Positions 34,977 to 43,534 of a stretch of 64,000 nucleotides of DNA are shown piece after piece (the stretch's first letter is position 1; every line of letters starts with the position of its first letter). A program made the position numbers and the translations under genes. Where the stretch lies: NCBI GenBank assembly GCA_045221575.1, contig JBGUWU010000031.1, positions 1 through 64,000 of the forward strand. Reading direction: 5' to 3'. The stretch is from Scybalousia_A sp045221575. Its GTDB lineage: Bacteria > Bacteroidota > Bacteroidia > Bacteroidales > P3. The notes beneath the pieces were generated by a model. It ran no database searches. It was not told the origin of the DNA and saw only the letters and a list, made by a program, of their open reading frames with translations.

Positions 34977-35540
34977 ATGAAGAAAGTATTTATGTTTTTA
35001 GCTCAAGGTTTTGAGGATATTGAAGCTCTTATCCCTCTTGATGTATTGCGTAGAGGTGGTGTTGATGTAAAGACTGTAAGTGTAGGTAAGGATTATATGG
35101 TAACTTCTGCTCATGGTGTAGATATAAAAGCAGATTTTATGTTTAATGAGATAAACACGGATGAAGCAGATTTACTTATGTTGCCAGGAGGTATGCCCGG
35201 AGCTACTAATCTTTACGAGCATAAAGAACTTTGTCAAGCACTGCTTAAACATAATGAAAAAGGTAAAATGATTTCGGCTATCTGTGCTGCTCCTGCTGTA
35301 GTATTAGCACAGTTGGGAATACTTGACTCTCGCCGAGCTACTTGTTATCCTGGTTTTGAACAAATGCTGACAAATGCAACTTATACAGGTGATTTGGTTA
35401 CTGTTGATAAAAATATTACTACAGCAGAAGGACCTGCCGCTGCTTTTCCATACGCATACGAATTATTGGAGCAATTGACAGACAAAACAACCGCAGACAA
35501 AATTGCAGAAGGTATGCGATATAAACACCTTATGAATTAA
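34977..35540 (+). CDS. DJ-1/PfpI family protein (YajL/ThiJ-like)
   Basis: A 187-residue single-domain DJ-1 superfamily member. It starts VFMFLAQGFEDIEALIPLDVLRRGG with the conserved Glu, has LMLPGGMPGATNL, and the nucleophile elbow ISAICAAPAVVLAQLG with the reactive Cys (about residue 103). TAEGPAAAFPYAYELLEQL closes the fold. Family roles include chaperone-like and deglycase activities that are debated. Confidence 0.93.
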   Translation: MKKVFMFLAQGFEDIEALIPLDVLRRGGVDVKTVSVGKDYMVTSAHGVDIKADFMFNEINTDEADLLMLPGGMPGATNLYEHKELCQALLKHNEKGKMISAICAAPAVVLAQLGILDSRRATCYPGFEQMLTNATYTGDLVTVDKNITTAEGPAAAFPYAYELLEQLTDKTTADKIAEGMRYKHLMN

Positions 35541-35645
35541 TTAGAAATTAGTAATTAGAAATTAGTAATTAGTAATTGGGGTGGCTTCAAAGAAGACGGC
35601 CAAATTACTGCAAGAAATTAGTAATTAGTAATTAAATTTCTAATT
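35541..35645. repeat. AATTAGTAATT-type repeats flanking a GC-richer 37-bp core
   Basis: Copies of ATTAGTAATT/ATTAGAAATT run from 35540 to 35576 and again from 35615 to 35636. They flank GGGGTGGCTTC...GACGGCC...TTACTGCAAG (35577-35613), a core clearly richer in G and C than its surroundings. It sits between the convergent DJ-1 and EamA genes. Confidence 0.7.
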
Positions 35646-35658
35646 TTTTTCTTATTTT

Positions 35659-35690
35659 AGATTAAGTAAAAAAAGACTTAATCTTTTTTT
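35659..35690 (+). terminator. Terminator between DJ-1 and EamA genes
   Basis: AGATTAAGT (35659-35667) pairs with ACTTAATCT (35676-35684), followed by a T run to 35690. The A run inside the loop means it is poor for the minus strand. Confidence 0.7.
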
Positions 35691-35703
35691 ATTTTGATGT
35701 TTT

Positions 35704-36657
35704 TTATATGTTTTTTGTTGATGATATTTCTTGGAGAGTTTGTTCTATTTTCTGTTTTTCTATAGTTTGTTTCCTGCTTCTTGATGTTGTAACAATATAA
35801 ACACCAGCGAAAATCAATAAAGCAGCAAGTATTTTATACACGCTAATTACGTCCATTAGCAGAATGATAGAGATTATTGTTGTCATCACGGGCTGAACAT
35901 AGTTATACATTGATAGGGTTGTCGGTCTTAATCGTGCCTGTGCCATTGGAATAAAGTTATAGTTGAGGAAAGTAGCGAAAAACACAACATAACAGAGTTC
36001 TAAGCAAGTCTTTGTGGTTAGTAATGAGTAATTAAAACTTGTAACCTCTGGTAGAGTTATCGGTAGAATGACAATAGACGAAGTTAAAAACATCCATTTC
36101 ATTACGTTTATTGGGTGATTCCTCTTAATAAGTTTACTAAACAAAGTAAGGTAAAGGGCGTATGATACTGCACTGACAATGCAGATAACTATTCCTAAGA
36201 CATTGTTAGTTGCCCCCATGTTTTGAGAACCTTGTTTGGTGACTATGAGTATCAAAGCTCCAGCCAAACCGCAAGCGACTCCTATGGCTTTTTTCAAAGT
36301 AAGAGGTTCTTTGAGGAAGATGGCAGCCATTATCATTGTGAAAATAGGTGTCATACTTATGATAATAGAAGCGTTTGTAGGTGTTGTATTGCTAAGACCG
36401 AGTATAAACAAGAACAGGTTGAAAACTATGCCAAACAAAGAGGCAACACACAGCAAAAGAATGTCTTTCTTATCCACCTTAGGTACTCTAAATACAACAG
36501 AAGCAAGCCAAAACAATAAAGCACAACCAACAAATCTGAAAGTGGAAAGAATATAAGGACCAACAACGTTTAAAGCATCTTTGGCAAAGGGAGTATTGAT
36601 GCCAAAAATTATGTTAGTAAGAAGTATGAGGATATGTCCTTTTGTTGTTTCCTTCAT
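35704..36657 (-). CDS. EamA/DMT-superfamily transporter
   Basis: A 317-residue inner-membrane protein with ten predicted helices in two EamA repeats: repeat one contains GINTPFAKDALNVVGPYILSTFRFVG, SNTTPTNASIIISMTPIFTMIMAAIFLKEPLT (shown by SIIISMTPIFTMI) and GVACGLAGALILI; repeat two contains VCIVSAVSYALYLTLF and ILAALLIFAGVYIV. Such carriers export or import small metabolites; the substrate cannot be told. Its ATG overlaps the M23 stop by 4 bp (ATGA). Confidence 0.9.
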   Translation of the reverse strand: MKETTKGHILILLTNIIFGINTPFAKDALNVVGPYILSTFRFVGCALLFWLASVVFRVPKVDKKDILLLCVASLFGIVFNLFLFILGLSNTTPTNASIIISMTPIFTMIMAAIFLKEPLTLKKAIGVACGLAGALILIVTKQGSQNMGATNNVLGIVICIVSAVSYALYLTLFSKLIKRNHPINVMKWMFLTSSIVILPITLPEVTSFNYSLLTTKTCLELCYVVFFATFLNYNFIPMAQARLRPTTLSMYNYVQPVMTTIISIILLMDVISVYKILAALLIFAGVYIVTTSRSRKQTIEKQKIEQTLQEISSTKNI

Positions 36658-38384
36658 CGTATTATCGTGTAAGTCTCTGTTTTTGTGTTGTTGTTTTTGT
36701 CAGTAACCACAATTTTCAAAGTGTTTTCTCCTTCTTTCAATGTTTCGTCAATAAAATAGGTGAGCATAGCATTCTTGCCGTCATATTCCATAAGCACCCA
36801 TTTGCCATTGATGTAGCCTTTGTAGGAATATATTCCCGTTAAGTTGTCTGATATTTTCGCTTTCAGAGTCTTTTGGTTGGAAGAAAGTTTTTTGTTGGGT
36901 TTGAAATTAACAGGCTTTACATTTGGTGCTGTAGTGTCAATCCAAATGGCAAAGACACCGAAGTCTCCAATCTTAGTTTCTACAAAGCCATCTCTGTAAA
37001 TACCTCCAACAGAGGAAAATCCTCCTTTTGAATTAATCTTTACTATAGTAGATTTATTCTTTATTAAGTCATTAACTTTATATGGTTTAATCTTGATAGT
37101 GAATTTCTTTTTAACTGGTTCAAAGATATTATGCAGAGTATGAACATCGGAGTATGTGCCTTTGCGTTGATAATGTTCTAAGTCAATACTTTCATACAGA
37201 CAGTTTTTAGAGAACATAAAAAGACTACCATCGGAAGCTTTGTAAGTTGTATTTTCGTTGTAGTCAATATGCATTACCCTTGGTTTCAAGGTGTTGTTTC
37301 TTATTGCATTATCTTGTTCAAAACCACGCACAAAGAAAACATAGTTGCTTTTGTTGCTTTTTATGTCAGCCAATCTCCACTCTATCTTGTAGAGAGAATC
37401 TTTCTTAACGTTGAGAATGCCATTATTTACATAGTTATCGTAAGGCAGTTTTCCGTTTTCCAAAAGGCGTGAAGAAAGATAGCGTTTTCCTGTCTTAATA
37501 TACAGCGGATAGTTGATAACGGCATCAACATAACCATAGTTTGCAAAAGAAAACTCATTGACTTTGTGGGAAAATATCTTCTTGTTGTTGATATAGAGTT
37601 CAAAAGAAAGGACTCCGTTACGCATAGATGAGTTTTTTGAAGGGTCAAAGGCAAGAATGGAAAAATAGATATTTCCTAAACAGTCTATGGTATCAAAAAG
37701 AGGTATGCTGTCAGTAGTTTTTTTGTCTTTGTTTATCTGCCATGTATAAGTGTTTGAGGAACTATTGACGCTTGCTTTTTTCAATGGAGTGATAGCCAAC
37801 GACTCTATATAAGGTGGAATAGTGTCTTCTACGTCAAAAAAACGAAGAGGGTTTATAGGATTTTCTGTTTTTGAATTTCGTATTTCAAAGTGTAAGTGAG
37901 GACCAGCAACAGAACCACTCTGACCACTTATCGCTATGGTATCGCCTTGTTTGACATAAATCTTAGGATTAGAGAAAGTATAATCAAACTCATACACTTG
38001 ATTTGCATATTGATGATTTTTTACCCATTGTTCAATCTCTCCACAGTATCTTTCCAAGTGCATATAAACAGTAGTGTAGCCATTGGGGTGAGTAATGTAA
38101 AGATTTTTACCTCCACCGTAAGCTTGTACTTTTATTCTTGAAACATATCCATCTTCTGGTGCATAAACACTATATCCTGTTTTGCCATATGTTCGTATAT
38201 CTAAGCCAGAATGAAAATGAGATCCTCTAAGTTCTGCAAAATTACCGGTGGAATATAATGGTATTTTCATTGGTGAGGCAAAAATATTCTTATATTCTTG
38301 TGCAAAGAGTAAAGAAGGCAAAAATAAAACGAAGAAATAAAAAATTAAAACGAAGTTTTTAGTACTAAAAGATTTGATTTTCAT
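36654..38384 (-). CDS. M23 family metallopeptidase (murein hydrolase-like)
   Basis: A 576-residue exported protein. After a signal peptide (FVLIFYFFVLFLPSLLFAQ), the LytM/M23 domain occupies about residues 40-190: FHSGLDIRTYGKTGY with the first zinc His/Asp, GKNLYITHPNGYTTVYMHL, and AGPHLHFEIRNSKTENPINPLRFF with the HxH. The C-terminal 380 residues are beta-rich and uncharacterised. It probably cuts peptide cross-links in peptidoglycan. The first codons overlap a unit of the 21-bp repeat family. EamA follows with a 4-bp overlap. Confidence 0.92.
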   Translation of the reverse strand: MKIKSFSTKNFVLIFYFFVLFLPSLLFAQEYKNIFASPMKIPLYSTGNFAELRGSHFHSGLDIRTYGKTGYSVYAPEDGYVSRIKVQAYGGGKNLYITHPNGYTTVYMHLERYCGEIEQWVKNHQYANQVYEFDYTFSNPKIYVKQGDTIAISGQSGSVAGPHLHFEIRNSKTENPINPLRFFDVEDTIPPYIESLAITPLKKASVNSSSNTYTWQINKDKKTTDSIPLFDTIDCLGNIYFSILAFDPSKNSSMRNGVLSFELYINNKKIFSHKVNEFSFANYGYVDAVINYPLYIKTGKRYLSSRLLENGKLPYDNYVNNGILNVKKDSLYKIEWRLADIKSNKSNYVFFVRGFEQDNAIRNNTLKPRVMHIDYNENTTYKASDGSLFMFSKNCLYESIDLEHYQRKGTYSDVHTLHNIFEPVKKKFTIKIKPYKVNDLIKNKSTIVKINSKGGFSSVGGIYRDGFVETKIGDFGVFAIWIDTTAPNVKPVNFKPNKKLSSNQKTLKAKISDNLTGIYSYKGYINGKWVLMEYDGKNAMLTYFIDETLKEGENTLKIVVTDKNNNTKTETYTIIR

Positions 38385-38456
38385 AAACTAAAACTTGATT
38401 TTCTTTTTCAAAAAGTTGGTTTTCTTTTCCGAAAAGTTGATTTATTTTCTCATTAT
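38373..38456 (+). repeat. 21-bp-period array, GTTGA type, reaching into the M23 start codon region
   Basis: Cores TTTGATTTTC at 38373, CTTGATTTTC at 38394, GTTGGTTTTC at 38415 and GTTGATTTAT at 38436 are exactly 21 bp apart. The first unit lies inside the first codons of the minus-strand M23 gene (ATG at 38384), so the repeat supplies its leader and the codons for its first residues. Confidence 0.85.
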
Positions 38457-38459
38457 TCA

Positions 38460-38506
38460 AAAAATTAAGGTCTTTAAAAAACTTAAAGACTTTTTAAAGA
38501 CCTTAA
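38460..38506 (-). terminator. Terminator of the arginine deiminase-DUF2723 unit
   Basis: TTAAGGTCTTTAAAAA (38465-38480) and TTTTTAAAGACCTTAA (38491-38506) form a perfect 16-bp stem. On the minus strand it is followed by TTTTTTG. It ends transcription 20 bp past the DUF2723 stop. Confidence 0.85.
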
Positions 38507-38526
38507 TACATCATTTAACTATGATT

Positions 38527-41500
38527 TTAGTTTCCTATATTCAATGAAATATTTTGAGGTTGTGAGTTTTGATTTTGCATTTGAGTAATATAAGAAGAGA
38601 AGACCGAAGATGAAGATATTTTTTCTAAAACATCTTTAAGTTGATAGTTGTGAGCGTAAGAAAAGATAAACTGAGTTATTTCAGCAACTCTTTCTTTCAT
38701 GTCAGACATATTAACTCCACTACCCTCTTTCTCTATAATATCAAGTATTTCAATGAATGCTTTGGAAGCCTCTTCTTTGCTACCGCCATTTCCAAGTTTC
38801 TTTGCAGTGGTATTGAATTTTGATATTAAATCAGATAATTTATCAGCGAAAGACATAGAACTTAGAATTTGCTTTACTTCAGATATAGACTCAATTTCTT
38901 TTCTCAAATCATTAAAACCATAGTTTCTTAAATCAGAGTGATAAATTTGAGCAAGTACTATACAACAAAGATTTTTATCTCCTTCAACACTAAGAGATTT
39001 CTTTGCTGAGAATCTATTGTAATAGTTGATATAAGATTTATAATAATCTATTATTGATTTATATATCTGTTTTCCTTTGTTTATAGCACCAGCTTTGCAA
39101 TAAGCATCTGCAAGCATTATATCTGCTCTATCAAAAGCAATTTTTGAACCTGGAAATTCTTTAACACATCTATCCAGGATATTTATTGCTTTTTGTTTTT
39201 CTCCTCTTCTAATAAGATAGTTAGCAAGAGCAACATGATTTTGACGCATTACCTTAGAGTTAGATATGGTTACAGCATTCTCTAAATAAACACCTTCTTT
39301 ATTGATATTACCCCAAGAGAACTTATCTTTATATAAAGAATATGACTTAGGTGTGTATTCTCCGTTTGTTTTGTATGGCACTATTCTGTAAACCATACCT
39401 TCTTGAACACAATAATCCATAATATTAGGAATAACATCTCTAAGTAAAGCAGGGTTCATTACATAAATAGGACGTTCAAAATGATTGCTTGCAAGTATAT
39501 CCAAAAGCATAAGTTCTTGTCTGTATAACTGAGCGAAAGAACCTCCTAAATAATCTTCAGTATTAACAGAAAATACAAACTCTCCTTTTTCACCATCAAC
39601 TAATTCTTTAGGATAATTACCATTTTTAGCAGCTTTTGCTTTATCAAATGTAATCTTAAAGTTATTTGTTGGTAAAACAGAAACATAATTGTATCCTCTT
39701 AATACATCCATTCTACTGAAAGGTTCTTGTTCTGGGTTTGCTTTTATGATATGTTTTAATGCAGTTTGTAATTCTATAGTGTCGTTGCTTGCTTGAGCAA
39801 AGTTAAGATCTTGACCTAAAGCATAGAACTCCTTATTTAATGTGAAAGCAAGCTTATCACTTTCATATATTTTATTGTATAGTTGTTCTACATACCAAGC
39901 CATTCCAGAAAGAGTGTAGTTTAGTACTCTAACATCAGTACGAATACCTTCCACTTCTTGAGCATACCAAAGAGGGAATGTATCATTGTCTCCAAATGTA
40001 ATAAGAATAGAGTTTTTGTCACAAGAGTTAAGATAATTAGCAGCAAAATCTCGCGCCATATATCTATCACTTCTGTCGTGATCGTCCCATTCTTGAGAAG
40101 CCATCAAAACAGGTACGGCTAAAAGACAAATAACACTTATAGCAATGTTTCTTATATTTTCTGAAATCTTTACCTTCTTCAACCAATCACAAAGAGCATA
40201 AACTCCTAAACCAATCCATATAGCAAAAGCATAGAAAGATCCAGCATAAGCATAATCTCTTTCACGTGGCTGGTTTGGTGGCTGGTTAAGATATATAACA
40301 ATAGCTAATCCTGTCATAAAGAATAATAAGAAAACAACAAAAGCATTTTTCTTATCTTTCTTAATATGATAGATAAGACCTGCCAAACCTAAAAGCAAAG
40401 GTAAAAAGAATAAAGTGTTTCTTCCTTTATTGTTTTGTAAATCTTCAGGTAAATCTGTCTGAGGACCTAAACGCATGTTGTCAATAAACTTAATTCCACT
40501 AATCCAATTACCATGTATTAAGTCTTTTGTTCCGTTTGAAGCATCAGCAGGTGAATTTTCATAGTTTAAACCAAAACTTTGTATATCATTTTGTCTGCCT
40601 ACAAAGTTCCACATAAAGTATCTCCAATACATGTGATGAACTTGATAGCGGAAGAAATATTTAAGGTTTTGTCCAAAAGTTGGTTTACCCATTGAGTTTT
40701 CGCTTATTCCTGCCCACATTCTGTAGAATAAAGGATGTCTTCTGCTGTTATCTGCAGAATACATACGAGGAAATACTGTACAAACATTGTCATTGAATTT
40801 AGGAGAGCCTGAACGTTCAACAGCATCATATTCTTTTGTTTCTTTATTCTTTACATACTTTGTTGTTGTTGGAGTTTCTTTAATATCATATCCTGTTGCA
40901 GTAAAATATTGTCCGTACAATAAAGGTGAATCTCCATATTGTTCTCTATTAAGATAAGTAAGTAATGCTGTGGCATCTTTTGGCGCATTTTCATTAATAG
41001 GAGTATTAGCATTTGCTCTTATGATTAATGTTGCGAAAGTTGAATATCCTATAATAAGGAATAAAAATGATAGCAATGCAGTATTAACCACAGGTTTCAT
41101 TTTCTTTTTTGACCACATTAATCCCCAAATAACTAAACCAAATAATAGTAAGAAATATATTATTGTTCCACTATTGAATGGCAAACCTATGCTATTTACA
41201 AAGAAGATTTCAAAATATGCTGCCAAATTAACTATCTCTGGAATTACGAAATACATAACAACTGCAACCAAAACAATGGATAATAAACCAGCAAGAATAA
41301 ATCCTTTGGTTGTAATTTTTTTGTATTTTCTAAAGTAAATAATGTATGTAATTGCAGGAATAGTAAGTATATTCAAAAGGTGTATACCTATAGCAACACC
41401 TATAAGAAATGCTATCAAAATAATCCAACGTAAATTGTGTGAGTCTTCTGCTTGTTCGTCCCATTTTAAAATAGCCCAGAATACTATAGCTGTAAAACAA

Positions 41501-41952
41501 GAAGACATTGCATAAACTTCACCTTCAACTGCTGAATACCAAAATGTATCAGAGAAAGTATATGCTAAAGAACCAACAACACCACTTCCAAAGATAGCTA
41601 TCATTTGTCCTATTGTTATGTTTTCTTTGTCTTTTATGAATTTTTTAGCAAGCATAGTAATAGACCAGAACAAGAACAAAATAGTAAATCCACTACACAA
41701 TGCACTCATTGAATTCACCATGTAAGCAATCTTACTTGTGTCTCCTCCGGCAAGAAATGAAAATAGTCTTCCTATTAGTTGGAATGTTGGTGCTCCAGGA
41801 GGGTGTCCAACTTGTAGCTTCGCTGTTGTTGCAATATATTCTCCACAATCCCACCATGAAGCAGTAGGTTCTGCCGTTAGAAGATAGACGATGCTTGCTA
41901 TAGCAAAGACTATCCAGCCTAAGCAGTTGTTTATAAGTTTATAATTCTTCAT
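38527..41952 (-). CDS. DUF2723 membrane protein, probable GT-C protein O-mannosyltransferase-like enzyme
   Basis: An 1141-residue protein. The N-terminal half has about a dozen membrane segments; it opens VYLLTAEPTASWWDCGEYIATTAKLQVGHPPG with the acidic DCGE in the first loop, as expected for GT-C glycosyltransferases. The family DUF2723 includes eukaryotic TMEM260, reported as a protein O-mannosyltransferase. NQPPNQPRERDYAYAGSFYAFAIWIG and ILITFGDNDTFPLWYAQEVEGIRTDVRV are conserved later segments. The last 250 residues contain TPR-like helices (RRGEKQKAINILDRCVKEFPG). Bacteroidota glycosylate exported proteins on Ser/Thr, so that role is plausible but inferred. It starts 30 bp after the arginine deiminase stop. 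Confidence 0.85.
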   Translation of the reverse strand: MKNYKLINNCLGWIVFAIASIVYLLTAEPTASWWDCGEYIATTAKLQVGHPPGAPTFQLIGRLFSFLAGGDTSKIAYMVNSMSALCSGFTILFLFWSITMLAKKFIKDKENITIGQMIAIFGSGVVGSLAYTFSDTFWYSAVEGEVYAMSSCFTAIVFWAILKWDEQAEDSHNLRWIILIAFLIGVAIGIHLLNILTIPAITYIIYFRKYKKITTKGFILAGLLSIVLVAVVMYFVIPEIVNLAAYFEIFFVNSIGLPFNSGTIIYFLLLFGLVIWGLMWSKKKMKPVVNTALLSFLFLIIGYSTFATLIIRANANTPINENAPKDATALLTYLNREQYGDSPLLYGQYFTATGYDIKETPTTTKYVKNKETKEYDAVERSGSPKFNDNVCTVFPRMYSADNSRRHPLFYRMWAGISENSMGKPTFGQNLKYFFRYQVHHMYWRYFMWNFVGRQNDIQSFGLNYENSPADASNGTKDLIHGNWISGIKFIDNMRLGPQTDLPEDLQNNKGRNTLFFLPLLLGLAGLIYHIKKDKKNAFVVFLLFFMTGLAIVIYLNQPPNQPRERDYAYAGSFYAFAIWIGLGVYALCDWLKKVKISENIRNIAISVICLLAVPVLMASQEWDDHDRSDRYMARDFAANYLNSCDKNSILITFGDNDTFPLWYAQEVEGIRTDVRVLNYTLSGMAWYVEQLYNKIYESDKLAFTLNKEFYALGQDLNFAQASNDTIELQTALKHIIKANPEQEPFSRMDVLRGYNYVSVLPTNNFKITFDKAKAAKNGNYPKELVDGEKGEFVFSVNTEDYLGGSFAQLYRQELMLLDILASNHFERPIYVMNPALLRDVIPNIMDYCVQEGMVYRIVPYKTNGEYTPKSYSLYKDKFSWGNINKEGVYLENAVTISNSKVMRQNHVALANYLIRRGEKQKAINILDRCVKEFPGSKIAFDRADIMLADAYCKAGAINKGKQIYKSIIDYYKSYINYYNRFSAKKSLSVEGDKNLCCIVLAQIYHSDLRNYGFNDLRKEIESISEVKQILSSMSFADKLSDLISKFNTTAKKLGNGGSKEEASKAFIEILDIIEKEGSGVNMSDMKERVAEITQFIFSYAHNYQLKDVLEKISSSSVFSSYITQMQNQNSQPQNISLNIGN

Positions 41953-41982
41953 TATTTTATTTTTTTGTAAAGTTAATTAACA

Positions 41983-43218
41983 TTACCAATTTACTTTCTC
42001 TCTTACAATAGGCATAGTCATACATCTTGCACCGCCACAACCTCTTGGAAGCTCAGATGCTTCTACAGTAACAACAAACTTTTTATGATTTTCTAATTGT
42101 TCTTTGCCAGAAACAACATCTTCTGCTTTAATAACATCAAAACCATTTTTATTTAGCTCTTCTATTGTATGTGTGTTTCTTGCGTATCCTATTATCTTTC
42201 CTTCTCCCATGCAGAAGAAATTAGCACCACTATGCCATTGTTCTCTTCTTTGCATCCATTCATCATCACCTCCACAAGAGATTGGTTTTAAATCAAAACC
42301 TAACGCTCTTGTTCCTTCAAGAAAACTTTTCTGCTCTTTATATGTTATTTTACCGTTGTCTATATCTATAAGAGTTGTATTGAATCCAGTGTTTTCTTTG
42401 CAAATCAATGGAGAAAAAGTTATACATTCATTAGTATTTAAGAAATTAAATACCATATCTAAATGTATGTAAGAATCTAATGTTGTTGGAAGTTCTTGAA
42501 CAAGTATTTTTTGTTTAGGCTTACGAGTTGCAAAATAATTGCAAAGAAACTCTATTCCTTTTTTGTTTGTTCTAAGACCATTACCAATAAATAATATATC
42601 TTCTTTTGCAATTAATACATCTCCACCTTCTGTTGAAGCTTCATCAGAAATGAGTTTTGGATTAATAGTTTCTGTTTCAAAAATGTATTTAAAAATACTT
42701 TCCATTATAAAACTTTCTCTATCTCTTACATCTGTACGCATTGCATTAATCAACACTTTATTATATACAGAAGAGGAAGCATCTCTTGTAAAGAAAAGAT
42801 TATATAAAGGATCTAAGACATAACGTAATGATTCGTATTCCTTTGGATGTAAACCATCTTTATAAGGATAACCTTCTATAAGATAGTCAGCTAAGACCTC
42901 GCTGCTTAGGTCTATCATTTCCAAATACAAAAATTCTTTTTTCTCTCTTTGAAGAATAGTTTTTACTAATTCTATTTTTGCACTTGGAATATCCAATACT
43001 TGTTTTAAAAGATCTTTTACTTGATACGTTTCACACCAAGAAGATAATACCTTATTAAAAAAAGAATATTCTTTTTGTGCGATGTTTAAATTCAAAAGGT
43101 CGCTATACAAAGCATGGTGTGTTGTTTCAGGTGTCATTTGTTCTATTTCCTTACCTGGAGTATGAAGAATCACACCTTTTAATCGTCCTATTTCAGAATT
43201 AACATTTATTGTATTCAT
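41983..43218 (-). CDS. arcA: Arginine deiminase
   Basis: A 411-residue guanidino-modifying enzyme converting arginine to citrulline and ammonia. Visible active-site motifs are FTRDASSSV, STEGGDVLIA (Glu and Asp), SYIHLDMVFNFL (catalytic His) and the nucleophile Cys in ELPRGCGGARCMTMPIVR near the end. arcB, arcC and an arginine/ornithine antiporter are not adjacent, so it may serve ammonia production or arginine use rather than a full ATP-yielding ADI operon. DUF2723 follows on the same strand. Confidence 0.93.
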   Translation of the reverse strand: MNTINVNSEIGRLKGVILHTPGKEIEQMTPETTHHALYSDLLNLNIAQKEYSFFNKVLSSWCETYQVKDLLKQVLDIPSAKIELVKTILQREKKEFLYLEMIDLSSEVLADYLIEGYPYKDGLHPKEYESLRYVLDPLYNLFFTRDASSSVYNKVLINAMRTDVRDRESFIMESIFKYIFETETINPKLISDEASTEGGDVLIAKEDILFIGNGLRTNKKGIEFLCNYFATRKPKQKILVQELPTTLDSYIHLDMVFNFLNTNECITFSPLICKENTGFNTTLIDIDNGKITYKEQKSFLEGTRALGFDLKPISCGGDDEWMQRREQWHSGANFFCMGEGKIIGYARNTHTIEELNKNGFDVIKAEDVVSGKEQLENHKKFVVTVEASELPRGCGGARCMTMPIVREKVNW

Positions 43219-43244
43219 AAGAATATATTTTCAGTAATAATTTG

Positions 43245-43252
43245 CAAAGATA
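43245..43252 (-). promoter_or_regulatory. -7 promoter element of arcA
   Basis: CAAAGATA on the plus strand reads TATCTTTG on the minus strand (TAnnTTTG), 27 nt before the arcA ATG. The rest of the 43219-43534 gap holds the inverted repeat at 43397 and otherwise featureless AT-rich DNA. Confidence 0.6.
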
Positions 43253-43396
43253 CTTATATTTTTTGAAATACTAAGTTTTTTAAACTTAAATTTTGGATAA
43301 TCAAATTAAAGTATAATGTTTTATCTTCAACGCTAACTTTTATGAAAAAATTGAATAATTCTAATTGATTATAATCCTTTTATTATAATAGGTAAA

Positions 43397-43433
43397 AAAC
43401 ACCAAGATTTAATAAAAAAAATACTTGATGTTT
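43397..43433. repeat. Inverted repeat AAACACCAAG / CTTGATGTTT
   Basis: AAACACCAAG (43397-43406) and CTTGATGTTT (43424-43433) are inverted with one mismatch around 17 bp of A/T. It resembles the AAAACATCAA/TTGATGTTTT pair at 20808 and the ends of the array at 47781. Confidence 0.5.
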
Positions 43434-43534
43434 CTTTTATTATATTGAATTGGCTTTTTATTTACAAAACAAATTTGACAATATTAATTTTAAACTTTCG
43501 TTATTAGAATTAAAAAATAAGAATAGTTATAAAA

